Origin: Afipia sp. 64-13
GTDB lineage: Bacteria; Pseudomonadota; Alphaproteobacteria; Rhizobiales; Xanthobacteraceae
Reading direction: 5' to 3'
DNA: 64,000 bases
Assembly: GCA_001897755.1 (NCBI GenBank)
Contig: MKUJ01000013.1
Coordinates: 89,586 to 153,585, forward strand
Both the position numbers and the translations under genes were made by a program. Positions within the stretch are counted from its first letter, which is position 1, and each line of letters starts with the position of its first letter. Under the pieces are notes generated by a model. The model did not search any database and was not told the origin of the DNA. It was given only the letters and a program-made list of their open reading frames with translations. Shown here piece by piece: positions 9,177-17,653 of this stretch.

Positions 9177-10019
9177 GTGAGCAAAGAATCGGGGCGGCGA
9201 CGGACCTTGCCGGGTTTCGGTCTCACCATGGGGCTGACGCTGACATGGCTGTCGATCATCGTACTGATCCCGCTCGCGGGCCTCTTCCTGAAAACCTTCG
9301 AACTCAGTCCCGATCAGTTCTGGGCCATCCTCACCAGCCGCCGCACGCTGAGCGCACTGCGGATTTCCTTCGGCCTCGCGTTCGCCGCCGCGCTGGTCAA
9401 TCTCATGATGGGCATGATCATCGTCTGGGTGCTGGTGCGCTATCGCTTTCCGGGCCGGCGCATTTTCGACGCCATCGTCGATATTCCGTTCGCGCTGCCG
9501 ACCGCGGTGGCCGGCGTGGCGCTGACCGCATTGTTCGCGCAGAAGGGCTGGCTCGGCGCGCCGCTCGCCGAACTCGGCATCAAAGTGGCGTTCACGCCGC
9601 TCGGTATTTTCGTCGCGATGATCTTCATCGGGTTTCCCTTTGTGGTGCGCACGGTGCAGCCGGTGCTGCTCGATCTCGAAGTCGAGGTCGAGGAGGCTGC
9701 GGCCAGCCTCGGCGCCGGCCGCTGGAACATCATTCGCCGCGTCATCGTTCCGAGCCTCGCCCCGGCGATCCTCACCGGCTTTGCGCTGGCCTTCGCCCGC
9801 GCGGTCGGCGAATACGGCTCGGTGATTTTCATCGCCGGCAACCTGCCGAATGTCTCGGAGATCGCGCCGCTTCTGATCGTGATCCGCCTTTCCGAGTTCC
9901 GCTATGCCGACGCCACCGCGATCGCGGTGATCATGCTGGTGGTCTCGTTCCTGATCATCTTCGCCATCAACCGGATCCAGAGCTGGGCGCAGAAGCGCGG
10001 CGCTGCGGTCGCGCTGTGA
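9177..10019 (+). CDS. cysT: sulfate ABC transporter permease CysT (CysU)
   Basis: First membrane subunit of the sulfate importer. Hydrophobic segments run through the whole 280-residue product, and the cytoplasmic EAA loop is recognisable in EEAAASLGAGRWNIIRRVIVP. The family's AFARAVGEYGSVIFIAGNLP follows. The GTG at 9177 is preferred: GGGGA lies four bases upstream and MSKESGRRRTLPGF matches the usual start. An upstream ATG at 9150 would run into the palindromic repeat. Ten bases separate it from cysW. Confidence 0.94.
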   Translation: MSKESGRRRTLPGFGLTMGLTLTWLSIIVLIPLAGLFLKTFELSPDQFWAILTSRRTLSALRISFGLAFAAALVNLMMGMIIVWVLVRYRFPGRRIFDAIVDIPFALPTAVAGVALTALFAQKGWLGAPLAELGIKVAFTPLGIFVAMIFIGFPFVVRTVQPVLLDLEVEVEEAAASLGAGRWNIIRRVIVPSLAPAILTGFALAFARAVGEYGSVIFIAGNLPNVSEIAPLLIVIRLSEFRYADATAIAVIMLVVSFLIIFAINRIQSWAQKRGAAVAL

Positions 10020-10028
10020 GCATCGGCG

Positions 10029-10898
10029 ATGACGAGCATCTCGAAATCTCACGCCCCTCCCGTGCCGCAAGGCCGCACCGAGCCTTTGCTCGTGCGCATC
10101 GTGCTGATCGCGATCGCGGTGACGTTCCTCACCATCTTCGTGGTGCTGCCGCTGGTGGTGGTGTTCGCCGGAGCCTTCGCCCGAGGCGTTGACGCCTATC
10201 TCGCGGCGCTGGCCGAGCCCGAAGCGCTGTCGGCGATCCGCCTGACGCTGCTGGTGGCGGCGATCTCGGTGACGCTCAATCTGGTGTTTGGCGTGATCGC
10301 GGCCTGGGCGGTCGCCAAGTTCGACTTTCCCGGCAAGACACTGCTGGTGACGTTGATCGATCTGCCGTTCTCGGTCAGTCCGGTGATTTCAGGTCTGGTG
10401 TTCGTGCTGCTGTTCGGCGCGCAGGGTTATTTCGGCTCATGGCTCGCGGCGCACGACATCCGCATCCTGTTCGCGGTGCCCGGCATTGTGTTGGCGACGA
10501 CGTTCGTGACGTTCCCGTTCGTGGCGCGCGAACTTATCCCGTTGATGCAGGAGCAGGGCACCCAGGAGGAGGAAGCGGCGATCTCGCTCGGCGCGTCCGG
10601 CCTGCGCACCTTCCTGCGCGTCACCATTCCCAACATCAAATGGGGCGTGCTGTACGGCGTCCTGCTCTGCAACGCGCGCGCGATGGGCGAATTCGGCGCG
10701 GTCTCTGTGGTATCGGGTCACATCCGCGGCGAGACAAACACCATGCCGCTGCTGGTGGAAATCCTTTACAATGAATATCAGTTCGTGACCTCGTTCGCGA
10801 TCGCCTCGCTGCTGGCCATGCTGGCGCTGGTGACGCTGATCGTGAAAACGATTCTCGAAGGTCGCCTCGAAGAAGGACAAACGGCTCGTGACGATTGA
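10029..10898 (+). CDS. cysW: sulfate ABC transporter permease CysW
   Basis: Second membrane subunit of the sulfate importer, 289 residues with about six hydrophobic helices. The EAA loop reads [22 protein letters not shown] and is followed by [19 protein letters not shown], closely paralleling CysT. The last codons overlap the start of cysA by 11 bases, so the ATPase is translationally coupled. Confidence 0.94.
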   Translation: MTSISKSHAPPVPQGRTEPLLVRIVLIAIAVTFLTIFVVLPLVVVFAGAFARGVDAYLAALAEPEALSAIRLTLLVAAISVTLNLVFGVIAAWAVAKFDFPGKTLLVTLIDLPFSVSPVISGLVFVLLFGAQGYFGSWLAAHDIRILFAVPGIVLATTFVTFPFVARELIPLMQEQGTQEEEAAISLGASGLRTFLRVTIPNIKWGVLYGVLLCNARAMGEFGAVSVVSGHIRGETNTMPLLVEILYNEYQFVTSFAIASLLAMLALVTLIVKTILEGRLEEGQTARDD

Positions 10899-11934
10899 AG
10901 TGCGTCATCTCATCAAGCGGTTCGGCACCTTCACCGCGCTCGACAATGTCGATCTCAAGGTGGAGACCGGTGAGCTCGTCGCGCTGCTCGGCCCGTCCGG
11001 CTCCGGCAAGACCTCGCTCTTGCGCATCATCGCCGGCCTCGACTGGCCCGATGCCGGCGAGGTGCGGTTCGACGGCGAGGACGCGCTGGCGCGCGGCGCG
11101 GGCGAGCGCCAGGTCGGCTTCGTGTTTCAGCATTACGCGCTGTTCCGCCATATGAATGTATTCGAGAATGTCGCGTTCGGCCTGCGGGTGCAGCCGCGCG
11201 CGATCCGTCCGAACGAGGCGCGCATCCGCAAGCGGGTGATGGATCTGCTCGAACTGGTGCAGCTCGACTGGCTGGCGGATCGTTATCCCAGTCAGTTGTC
11301 GGGCGGCCAGCGCCAGCGCATCGCGCTCGCCCGCGCGCTCGCCATCGAGCCGCGCATTCTCTTGCTCGACGAGCCGTTCGGCGCGCTCGATGCCAAGGTG
11401 CGCAAGGAATTGCGGCGCTGGCTGCGGCAGCTCCATGAGGAGATTCACGTCACCTCGATCTTCGTCACCCACGATCAGGAGGAGGCGCTGGAAGTCGCCA
11501 ACCGCGTGGTGGTGATGGACAAGGGCAAGATCGAGCAGATCGGCACCCCCGCCGAGGTCTATGACAATCCGGCGACGCCGTTCGTGCACGGTTTCATCGG
11601 CGAGTCGATCGTGCTGCCGGTGCAGGTCAGCGGCGGGCAGATGCTGCTCGGCGACAAGGTGCTCGATCTCGATCTGCGCGACGCGCGAACCGGCCCGTCG
11701 CATCTGTTCATCCGCCGCCACGATGTCACGGTGCTGCCGCCGGGCGGCGGCGTGATCGACGGCGACGTCAAGCGGGTGCGCGCTTTCGGTCCGACCCAGC
11801 GCGCCGATATCGCGCTGCATGTCGGCGGTGCCGAAACCCTGATCGAGATCGACGCGCCGCGCGACCGCGATCTCAAGCCCGGCGAGATCGTCAGCCTGCA
11901 GCCGCGCCGCTACCGGATCTTCGCCGGGGCGTGA
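10888..11934 (+). CDS. cysA: sulfate ABC transporter ATP-binding protein
   Basis: Cytoplasmic ATPase that powers sulfate import through CysTW. Walker A is GPSGSGKT (35-42), then the LSGGQRQR signature, Walker B ILLLDEP, and a switch histidine in [11 protein letters not shown]-terminal TOBE-like regulatory domain (about residues 240-348, containing [11 protein letters not shown]) completes the 348-residue product. Translation starts at a GTG inside the cysW 3' end. It is the last gene of the rightward sulfate operon. Confidence 0.95.
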   Translation: MTIEVRHLIKRFGTFTALDNVDLKVETGELVALLGPSGSGKTSLLRIIAGLDWPDAGEVRFDGEDALARGAGERQVGFVFQHYALFRHMNVFENVAFGLRVQPRAIRPNEARIRKRVMDLLELVQLDWLADRYPSQLSGGQRQRIALARALAIEPRILLLDEPFGALDAKVRKELRRWLRQLHEEIHVTSIFVTHDQEEALEVANRVVVMDKGKIEQIGTPAEVYDNPATPFVHGFIGESIVLPVQVSGGQMLLGDKVLDLDLRDARTGPSHLFIRRHDVTVLPPGGGVIDGDVKRVRAFGPTQRADIALHVGGAETLIEIDAPRDRDLKPGEIVSLQPRRYRIFAGA

Positions 11935-12001
11935 GTTTTCCGGTCTCAATCCGCCGCGCGTTCACCTTTCAGCCACTGTTGGTGTGCAACAACGGCGCGG
12001 G

Positions 12002-12529
12002 ATGAACGGGATGGAACGAATGATCGGGCGGGCGGGGCTGTGTGTTGCGGTGGTGTTGCTGGCCGGCTGCTCGGGCGAGCGCGGGCCGGGAACCGAACAG
12101 CCTTCTTTCTATAACAGCATGGCGAATGCGAATGCCAAGCTCGATGCCGCGGGCGCGGCGTCGATGATTTCGGGCTATCGGCAGAACAACGGTCTCGGCG
12201 CCGTCACCATCGATCCGGAACTGATGAAAGCCGCCGAAGCGCAGTCGCGCGCGATGGCGAGCCGCAACAAGCTCGATCACGATGTCGCCGGCCCCTTCAC
12301 CAAGCGGCTCCAGGCATCGGGCTTTGCCGCCGCCAAGGGCGTCGAGAATATCTCTGCGGGCTATCACACCATGGCGGAGGCGTTCTCCGGCTGGCGCGAT
12401 TCGCCCTCGCACCGCGCCAACATGCTGGCGAGCGGCGTCACCAAAATGGGTATCGCCGCGGTCTATGCGCCGAACTCCAAATACAAGGTGTTCTGGACCA
12501 TGATCCTCGCCGCGCCGGATCACCGCTAG
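12002..12529 (+). CDS. CAP/SCP-domain lipoprotein
   Basis: Predicted envelope lipoprotein: hydrophobic N-terminus ending in the lipobox LAGC-SG. It is followed by a CAP (SCP/PR1, YkwD-like) domain with LDHD, the ENISAGYHTMAEAFSGWRDSPSHRANM core and a final FWTMILAAP strand. Such secreted bacterial CAP proteins have no general assigned function. The product has 175 residues. Several starts are possible (ATG at 12002, 12011 or 12020, or GTG at 11984); all give the same lipobox. It stands alone after cysA, and an 8-base hairpin (CCGGCTTT/AAAGCCGG, 12536-12560) directly follows the stop. Confidence 0.82.
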   Translation: MNGMERMIGRAGLCVAVVLLAGCSGERGPGTEQPSFYNSMANANAKLDAAGAASMISGYRQNNGLGAVTIDPELMKAAEAQSRAMASRNKLDHDVAGPFTKRLQASGFAAAKGVENISAGYHTMAEAFSGWRDSPSHRANMLASGVTKMGIAAVYAPNSKYKVFWTMILAAPDHR

Positions 12530-12535
12530 AGCCTT

Positions 12536-12560
12536 CCGGCTTTGATGGACTTAAAGCCGG
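12536..12560 (+). terminator. hairpin after the CAP lipoprotein gene
   Basis: Perfect arms CCGGCTTT and AAAGCCGG separated by nine bases, starting seven bases after the stop codon. There is no T-run behind it, so termination would be weak or factor-assisted. Confidence 0.4.
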
Positions 12561-12581
12561 ACTCCTGCCCTCATATTTTAA

Positions 12582-12652
12582 CGCGTTTTCTTCATGCGAA
12601 CCGGTGCCCACCCACGGGTCAGGCCCGAGGGCATGCTTTGCTTGAAAACGCG
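12582..12652. repeat. intergenic repeat, family B (CGCGTTTTC...GAAAACGCG)
   Basis: Ends are an inverted repeat CGCGTTTTC/GAAAACGCG enclosing the words TTCATGCGAACCGGTGCCCA. Variant copies of the same words occur at 24276-24335 and 27525-27563. It fills most of the 226-base gap before the dehydrogenase gene. Confidence 0.65.
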
Positions 12653-12755
12653 ATCGGTCCCTCTTGAACCCCGATCAAAGCATTGTCATTGATGCCATGG
12701 CGAACTGACGCCATGGTGCGTGAGTTGATGCGTGCGGATCGAGAAGGAGCAAGCA

Positions 12756-13544
12756 ATGGTATCATTGACGGGAAAGACGGCAGTCATCACCGGATCGACC
12801 AGCGGCATCGGGCTTGCGTATGCGCGCGCGATGGCAAAGGCCGGGGCCAATATCGTGCTCAACGGCATGGGCACGCCGGCCGAGATCGAGAAGGAGCGCT
12901 CAGGGATCGAGAGCGACTTCAAGGTCAAGGCAGTGCATTCGCCGGCTGACATGACCAAGCCCGCCGAGATCGCCGAAATGGTGGCGCTGGGCGACAAGAC
13001 TTTCGGCTCGGTGGACATTCTGGTCAACAATGCCGGCATCCAGTTCGTTTCTCCGGTCGAGGAATTCCCGATCGACAAATGGGATGCGATCATCGCCATC
13101 AACCTGTCGTCGGCGTTTCACGCCATCCGCGCCGCGGTGCCCGGCATGAAGCAGCGCGGCTGGGGTCGCATCATCAACACCGCCTCGGCGCATTCGCTGG
13201 TGGCCTCGCCGTTCAAGTCGGCCTATGTCGCGGCCAAGCACGGCATCGCCGGTCTCACCAAGACCGTGGCGCTGGAGCTTGCCACCGACAAGATCACCTG
13301 CAATGCGATCAGCCCTGGCTATGTCTGGACGCCGCTGGTCGAGCGTCAGATTCCCGACACCATGAAGGCGCGCAACATGACCAAGGAGCAGGTCATCAAG
13401 GACGTGATGCTGGAGGCGCAGCCGACCAAGGAATTCGTCACGGTCGAGCAGGTCGCGGCGATGGCGCTCTATCTGTGCAGCGACGAAGCGAGCCAGATCA
13501 CCGGCGCGAACTTCTCGATCGACGGCGGCTGGACCGCGAAGTAG
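12756..13544 (+). CDS. bdhA: 3-hydroxybutyrate dehydrogenase (short-chain dehydrogenase)
   Basis: Interconverts D-3-hydroxybutyrate and acetoacetate with NAD, part of polyhydroxybutyrate and ketone-body use. A Rossmann start TGSTSGIG, the NNAG motif, and the catalytic set Ser in ASAHS with YVAAKHG are visible. The C-terminal PGYVWTPLVERQIPD and ITGANFSIDGGW segments match this enzyme well. The product has 262 residues. AAGGAG lies six bases before the ATG at 12756; an upstream ATG-equivalent in frame is rejected. Confidence 0.92.
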   Translation: MVSLTGKTAVITGSTSGIGLAYARAMAKAGANIVLNGMGTPAEIEKERSGIESDFKVKAVHSPADMTKPAEIAEMVALGDKTFGSVDILVNNAGIQFVSPVEEFPIDKWDAIIAINLSSAFHAIRAAVPGMKQRGWGRIINTASAHSLVASPFKSAYVAAKHGIAGLTKTVALELATDKITCNAISPGYVWTPLVERQIPDTMKARNMTKEQVIKDVMLEAQPTKEFVTVEQVAAMALYLCSDEASQITGANFSIDGGWTAK

Positions 13545-13551
13545 TTATCTT

Positions 13552-13627
13552 CGTCATTGCGAGGAGCGAAGCGACGAAGCAATCCGGAAGCAACAAGCTG
13601 GATTGCTTCGCTTCGCTCGCAATGACG
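13552..13627. repeat. short palindromic repeat, family C (cgtcattgcgag...ctcgcaatgacg)
   Basis: A 76-base nearly perfect palindrome with arms reading CGTCATTGCGAG and CTCGCAATGACG, continuing inward through GAAGC and CAATCC. It fills the convergent gap between bdhA and the flippase gene and could act as a two-way transcription barrier. Confidence 0.8.
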
Positions 13628-13628
13628 G

Positions 13629-15008
13629 CTATAGAGAAGGTCGTTCGCTTTTCCCGAACGCGAACACATGCAGCCCGAGCCGCTTCTTGGTCAGTGCGAA
13701 CAGCAGCACGGTCTCGAAGGTCAGCGACAGCGAGGTCGCGGCGGCGGCGCCATAGCCGCCATAGCCCGGCACCAGCACGATGCACAGCACCAGATTCATC
13801 ACGAAAGCCAGCGCATAGGCCAGCGCGCAGCTGTTCTGGTTGCCGCTCATGTTGAGCAGGCGTTCCACCGGGCCGACCGCCGAGCGCACGATCAGACCAA
13901 TGGCGGCGACGAACATGATGCCGTAGCCGCCGGTGAACTGCGAGCCGAACAGCCAGAGCAGCGGCTTGCCGAATGCCAGCAGCACCGCGGTGGCGGCGAG
14001 CGAGGGCCAGAACGTCCACTTGATCGCATGGGCGACATAGGCGGACAGGCGCTCGGTGTCGCCCGACGCATGATATTCGGTGAAGCGGTGCGCGGTGGTC
14101 GCCGACATCGCGTAATGGATGAACGACACCAGCGCCAGCGTCTTGACCACGGCGAAATAGACACCGACTTCCTCGGAAGGGCGGAAGTGCTGCAACACCA
14201 GAATGTCGGTGTAGGACAGCAGCAGGTAGAAGCCTTCCACCATCATGATCGGCAGCGAGACCTTCAGCCAGCTTGCGAAATCATAGGCGCGAGGCCCGCG
14301 TTCGACATGGGCGCGCAGCCGGCGGTTCAGCACCAGCATCTGCCCGGTCATGGCGAACCACACCGCCGCGGCGCTGGCGAGCATCGCCGCCGTGGCGCCG
14401 AGCTTGAGGCCGAGCACCACCGCGCCGGCGGTGAAGCCGATGATCAGCGCCTGACGCACGATGAACTGCGGCATCAGGCCGAGCCGCATCCAGTCATGCG
14501 AGCGGGCAATGCCGTCCTGGGTGTTGGCGACGACAAAAGCCGGCAACGTGAGGCAGCCAAGATAAAGCGGCGTCGTCATCGCCGGATCGAGCGTTGGTTC
14601 GAGCAGCTTCACCATGGCGGCCAGCAGCAGCGCCACCACGCTCGAGGCGGCAAGCGTGATCCAGCGGCTGCCGGAGAGGAAGCCGCGCAGCAGCGCGAAG
14701 TCGCCGCTGCCGCGATATTCGGGAATGATCTTCTGCGCCGAGACGGCGATGCCGAAATCGAGCACGCTGCCGAGCAGCAGCACCCAGGTCCAGACATAGA
14801 CGTAGATGCCGTAGTCCGAGCCGCCCATCCAGCGCGCCAGCAGGATCTGGGAGAGGTAGGCAAGGCCGGCGCTGAGCACGCGGATCAGGAACACGGTGCC
14901 GGCGAGCCGCTTGGTCAGCGAAGCTTCGTTGCTGCCGCCGAGCATGCCGCGCAGCCGTGCGATCAGACCGGCGGGCCGTGCCTCGCTTGCGCCCTGTGCT
15001 TCCGTCAT
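13629..15008 (-). CDS. polysaccharide flippase (MATE/Wzx-like oligosaccharide exporter)
   Basis: Integral inner-membrane protein of 459 residues with about 12-14 hydrophobic segments, resembling lipid-linked sugar flippases: RLAGTVFLIRVLSAGLAYLS opens the domain and the fold continues to the end. It probably moves a polysaccharide precursor across the membrane, but no glycosyltransferases are adjacent, so the substrate is unknown. An ATG at 15008 is chosen over a TTG two codons earlier. Its 3' end abuts the family C palindrome. Confidence 0.8.
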   Translation of the reverse strand: MTEAQGASEARPAGLIARLRGMLGGSNEASLTKRLAGTVFLIRVLSAGLAYLSQILLARWMGGSDYGIYVYVWTWVLLLGSVLDFGIAVSAQKIIPEYRGSGDFALLRGFLSGSRWITLAASSVVALLLAAMVKLLEPTLDPAMTTPLYLGCLTLPAFVVANTQDGIARSHDWMRLGLMPQFIVRQALIIGFTAGAVVLGLKLGATAAMLASAAAVWFAMTGQMLVLNRRLRAHVERGPRAYDFASWLKVSLPIMMVEGFYLLLSYTDILVLQHFRPSEEVGVYFAVVKTLALVSFIHYAMSATTAHRFTEYHASGDTERLSAYVAHAIKWTFWPSLAATAVLLAFGKPLLWLFGSQFTGGYGIMFVAAIGLIVRSAVGPVERLLNMSGNQNSCALAYALAFVMNLVLCIVLVPGYGGYGAAAATSLSLTFETVLLFALTKKRLGLHVFAFGKSERPSL

Positions 15009-15098
15009 CGCCAACGCAGTGATCCCAAACGCCGGCGGATTTCGGGCCGGCTACGACTGCGGGCCTAGCAAGGATTCGTTAACATTCGGTTGGATGGG

Positions 15099-15653
15099 TC
15101 AACCCGCGAAGCCGCCTTCGGCGAGGAAGGTGGCTTCCTCCGGCGTGGTCGAGCGGCCGAGCACCGCGTTTCGGTGCGGAAAGCGGCCGAACTTGCGGAT
15201 GATGTCGGCGTGCAGTTCGGCGAATTTCAGATTGTTGGCATTGCCGAGCGCGCGATAGAGCGCGACGCCGCGATCCTGATCGGCCAGACTCTCCGAGTGC
15301 ATCAGCGGCATGTAGACAAAGGCGCGCAGGCTGCGGTCGATCCGCTGGTCGGCGCCGCGCGCGATCGCCTCCTCGGTGAGTTGCCGCGCCATCGCGTCGG
15401 TCGCGAACGCGCGGACGTCGTTGCGGTAGATGTTGCGCGGAAACTGGTCGAGCACGAGGATCAGCGCGAGCAGGCCCTCGTCGCTGTCTTTCCATGAGTC
15501 CAGCCTGCCGTCTTTCGCGTCGCCCAGCAGTTGTGCGAAGCGTTCGTTCACTTGCGTATCGAATGCGTCATCCTTGGTGAACCAGCGCTCTTCGCCGGCC
15601 TCGCGCCAGAACGCGAGCACGTCCTGCGCGGTGAGAAGGGGATGTCCGGTCAT
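15099..15653 (-). CDS. DUF924 family protein
   Basis: Soluble 184-residue protein of the DUF924 family, recognisable from VLAFWREAGEERWFTKDDAFD, LILVLDQFPRNIYR and the YMPLMHSESLADQD segment. The fold is helical (TPR-like); the function is not known. It starts eight bases after the stop of the acyl-CoA ligase gene, so the two are probably co-transcribed. The start ATG is supported by the family N-terminus. Confidence 0.87.
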   Translation of the reverse strand: MTGHPLLTAQDVLAFWREAGEERWFTKDDAFDTQVNERFAQLLGDAKDGRLDSWKDSDEGLLALILVLDQFPRNIYRNDVRAFATDAMARQLTEEAIARGADQRIDRSLRAFVYMPLMHSESLADQDRGVALYRALGNANNLKFAELHADIIRKFGRFPHRNAVLGRSTTPEEATFLAEGGFAG

Positions 15654-15661
15654 GGCACCTC

Positions 15662-17353
15662 TCAATTGGCGTCCGCAGCGCGGGGGGCTTCCTCGCGCAA
15701 GGCGCGGCGCAGGATCTTGCCGACATTGCTCTTGGGCAATTCGGTGCGGAATTCGATCTGCTTGGGAATCTTGTAATGCGTGAGTTGCTCGTGAGCGTAG
15801 GCGATCAGATCCTGCGCGGTCAGGTTCGGATCCTTGCGCACCACGAAGGCTTTCACCGCTTCGGTGGTTCTGTCGTCCGGCACGCCGATCACCGCGCATT
15901 CGATCACGCCGGGATGGCTCGCGATCACGCTCTCGACCTCGTTGGGATAGACGTTGAAGCCCGAGACCAGGATCATGTCCTTCTTGCGGTCAACGATGCG
16001 GATATAGCCTTCCGGCGACATCACGCCGACATCGCCGGTGCGCAGGAAGCCGTCGGGCGTCATCACCTTCGCGGTCTCGTCGGGCCTGTTCCAGTAGCCC
16101 GCCATCACCTGCGGGCCCTTGGCGCAGATTTCGCCGGGCTCGCCGAGCGGCACGTCGCGGTTCTGGTCGTCGCGGATGACGATGTCGGTCGAAGGCACCG
16201 GCAGGCCGATGGTGCCGTTGAACGTGTCGGCATCGGACGGATTGCAGGTCAGCACCGGCGAGGTCTCCGACAGCCCGTAGCCTTCGAGGATCGCGCAACC
16301 CGTCACCTTGCGCCAGCGTTCGGCGACGGAGGCCTGCACCGCCATGCCGCCGCCGACCGAAACCTTGAGCGCGGAGAAATCGATCTCGTCGAACCCCGGC
16401 GCATGCAGCAGGCCGTTATAAAGCGTGTTAACGGCGGGGAAGCTGTTGACGCGATATTTGCGCAGTTCCTTGACGAAGCCTTTCATGTCGCGTGGATTGG
16501 GAATCAGGAGATTGGCGCCGCCGCTGCGCATCGCCAGCAGGAAACAGGCGGTCAGCGCGAAGATGTGATAGAGCGGCAGCGCGCAGACGATCATGAAGTC
16601 GGGGGTCTTCGGCGGCTTCTGCAACGCCGGCTGCAGCCAGGCGTCGTTCTGCAGCACGTTGGCGAGGATGTTGCGATGGAGCAGCGTCGCGCCCTTGGAC
16701 ACGCCGGTGGTGCCGCCGGTGTATTGCAGGAAGGCAACATCGTCGCGGCCGATGGCGGGGCGGGTGAAGGCGCGCTTGCGGCCCTGCGCGAGCGCGTCGT
16801 TGAACGCCACCGCACCCGGCAGCGTGAAGTGCGGCACCATTTTCTTGACGTGGCGCACCACGAAATTCACCACCGCGCCCTTGAGGCCGAGCAGGTCGCC
16901 CATGGTGGCGACGATCACGTGTTTGATGGCGGTATGGCCGATCGCCTTCTGCAGCGTGGCGGCGAAGTTCTCCAGCACGACGATGGCTTCGGCGCCGCAA
17001 TCCTTGAGTTGATGCTCGAGCTCCGGCGCGGTGTAGAGTGGATTGACGTTGACCACGGTGAAGCCGGCGCGCAGCACCGCGGCGAGCGCGACCGGATTTT
17101 GCAGCACGTTGGGCAGCATCACCGCGACGCGCGCGCCCTTGGCAAGGCCGAGCGTTTGCAGATAGGCGGCTAGCTGCGCCGACAGTTCGTCGAACTGCCG
17201 GTAGCTGATCGCCTTGCCCATGCAGATGAAGGCGTCGCGATCGCTGTATCTGCCAAAGCTTTCCTCGAGCAGATCGACAAGGGAGGCATAGTGGCCAAAG
17301 TCAATATCGGCGGGCACTCCGGGCGGATAGTGCTTGAGCCAGATGCGATCCAT
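15662..17353 (-). CDS. fadD: long-chain fatty acid-CoA ligase
   Basis: Activates fatty acids to acyl-CoA with ATP, at the inner membrane face, feeding beta-oxidation. The adenylate-forming signature YTGGTTGVSKGA, the EGYGLSETSP motif, TGDVGVM and the DRKKDMILVSGFNVYPNEVE hinge are all present. Lys in KSNVGKILRR is the expected catalytic lysine. The chosen ATG (17353, MDRIWLKHYPPG) has GAGG five bases upstream and is the family's usual start; an ATG ten codons earlier lacks a site. 563 residues. Electron-transfer flavoprotein and a 3-hydroxyacyl-CoA dehydrogenase elsewhere in the window fit the same pathway. Confidence 0.93.
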   Translation of the reverse strand: MDRIWLKHYPPGVPADIDFGHYASLVDLLEESFGRYSDRDAFICMGKAISYRQFDELSAQLAAYLQTLGLAKGARVAVMLPNVLQNPVALAAVLRAGFTVVNVNPLYTAPELEHQLKDCGAEAIVVLENFAATLQKAIGHTAIKHVIVATMGDLLGLKGAVVNFVVRHVKKMVPHFTLPGAVAFNDALAQGRKRAFTRPAIGRDDVAFLQYTGGTTGVSKGATLLHRNILANVLQNDAWLQPALQKPPKTPDFMIVCALPLYHIFALTACFLLAMRSGGANLLIPNPRDMKGFVKELRKYRVNSFPAVNTLYNGLLHAPGFDEIDFSALKVSVGGGMAVQASVAERWRKVTGCAILEGYGLSETSPVLTCNPSDADTFNGTIGLPVPSTDIVIRDDQNRDVPLGEPGEICAKGPQVMAGYWNRPDETAKVMTPDGFLRTGDVGVMSPEGYIRIVDRKKDMILVSGFNVYPNEVESVIASHPGVIECAVIGVPDDRTTEAVKAFVVRKDPNLTAQDLIAYAHEQLTHYKIPKQIEFRTELPKSNVGKILRRALREEAPRAADAN

Positions 17354-17546
17354 CATGTCCTCGGTGACCGGAACGGGAATCATTTCGATGAGAGCGAGCT
17401 TCGATCCGTGAAGTATCGAGCCAAGCTCCGGTCATGGCAACCCATGCGCGACGAAACGCGCATGCAGGGTCGGCCGAGGTGAAAATTGCGTGCATGCCGA
17501 TATGACGCGGCACGCGCTTGAATGCGTCTCTTTGATGGAAACTGTT

Positions 17547-17620
17547 CGTCATGTCCGGACCTGATCCGGGTATCCATCTTGCAATACCGATGGATTGCCG
17601 GGTCAAGCCCGGCAACGACG
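17547..17620. repeat. short palindromic repeat, family A
   Basis: 74 bases with arms CGTCATGTCCGGACCTGATC and GGGTCAAGCCCGGCAACGACG-like closing bases, and the internal ATCCATC/GATGGAT pair. It closely parallels 9081-9155. It lies between fadD (upstream side) and the carboxypeptidase 3' end. Confidence 0.75.
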
Positions 17621-17653
17621 CAAGAGAGCGCTTCTATCCCAGAAAAAATGTTT

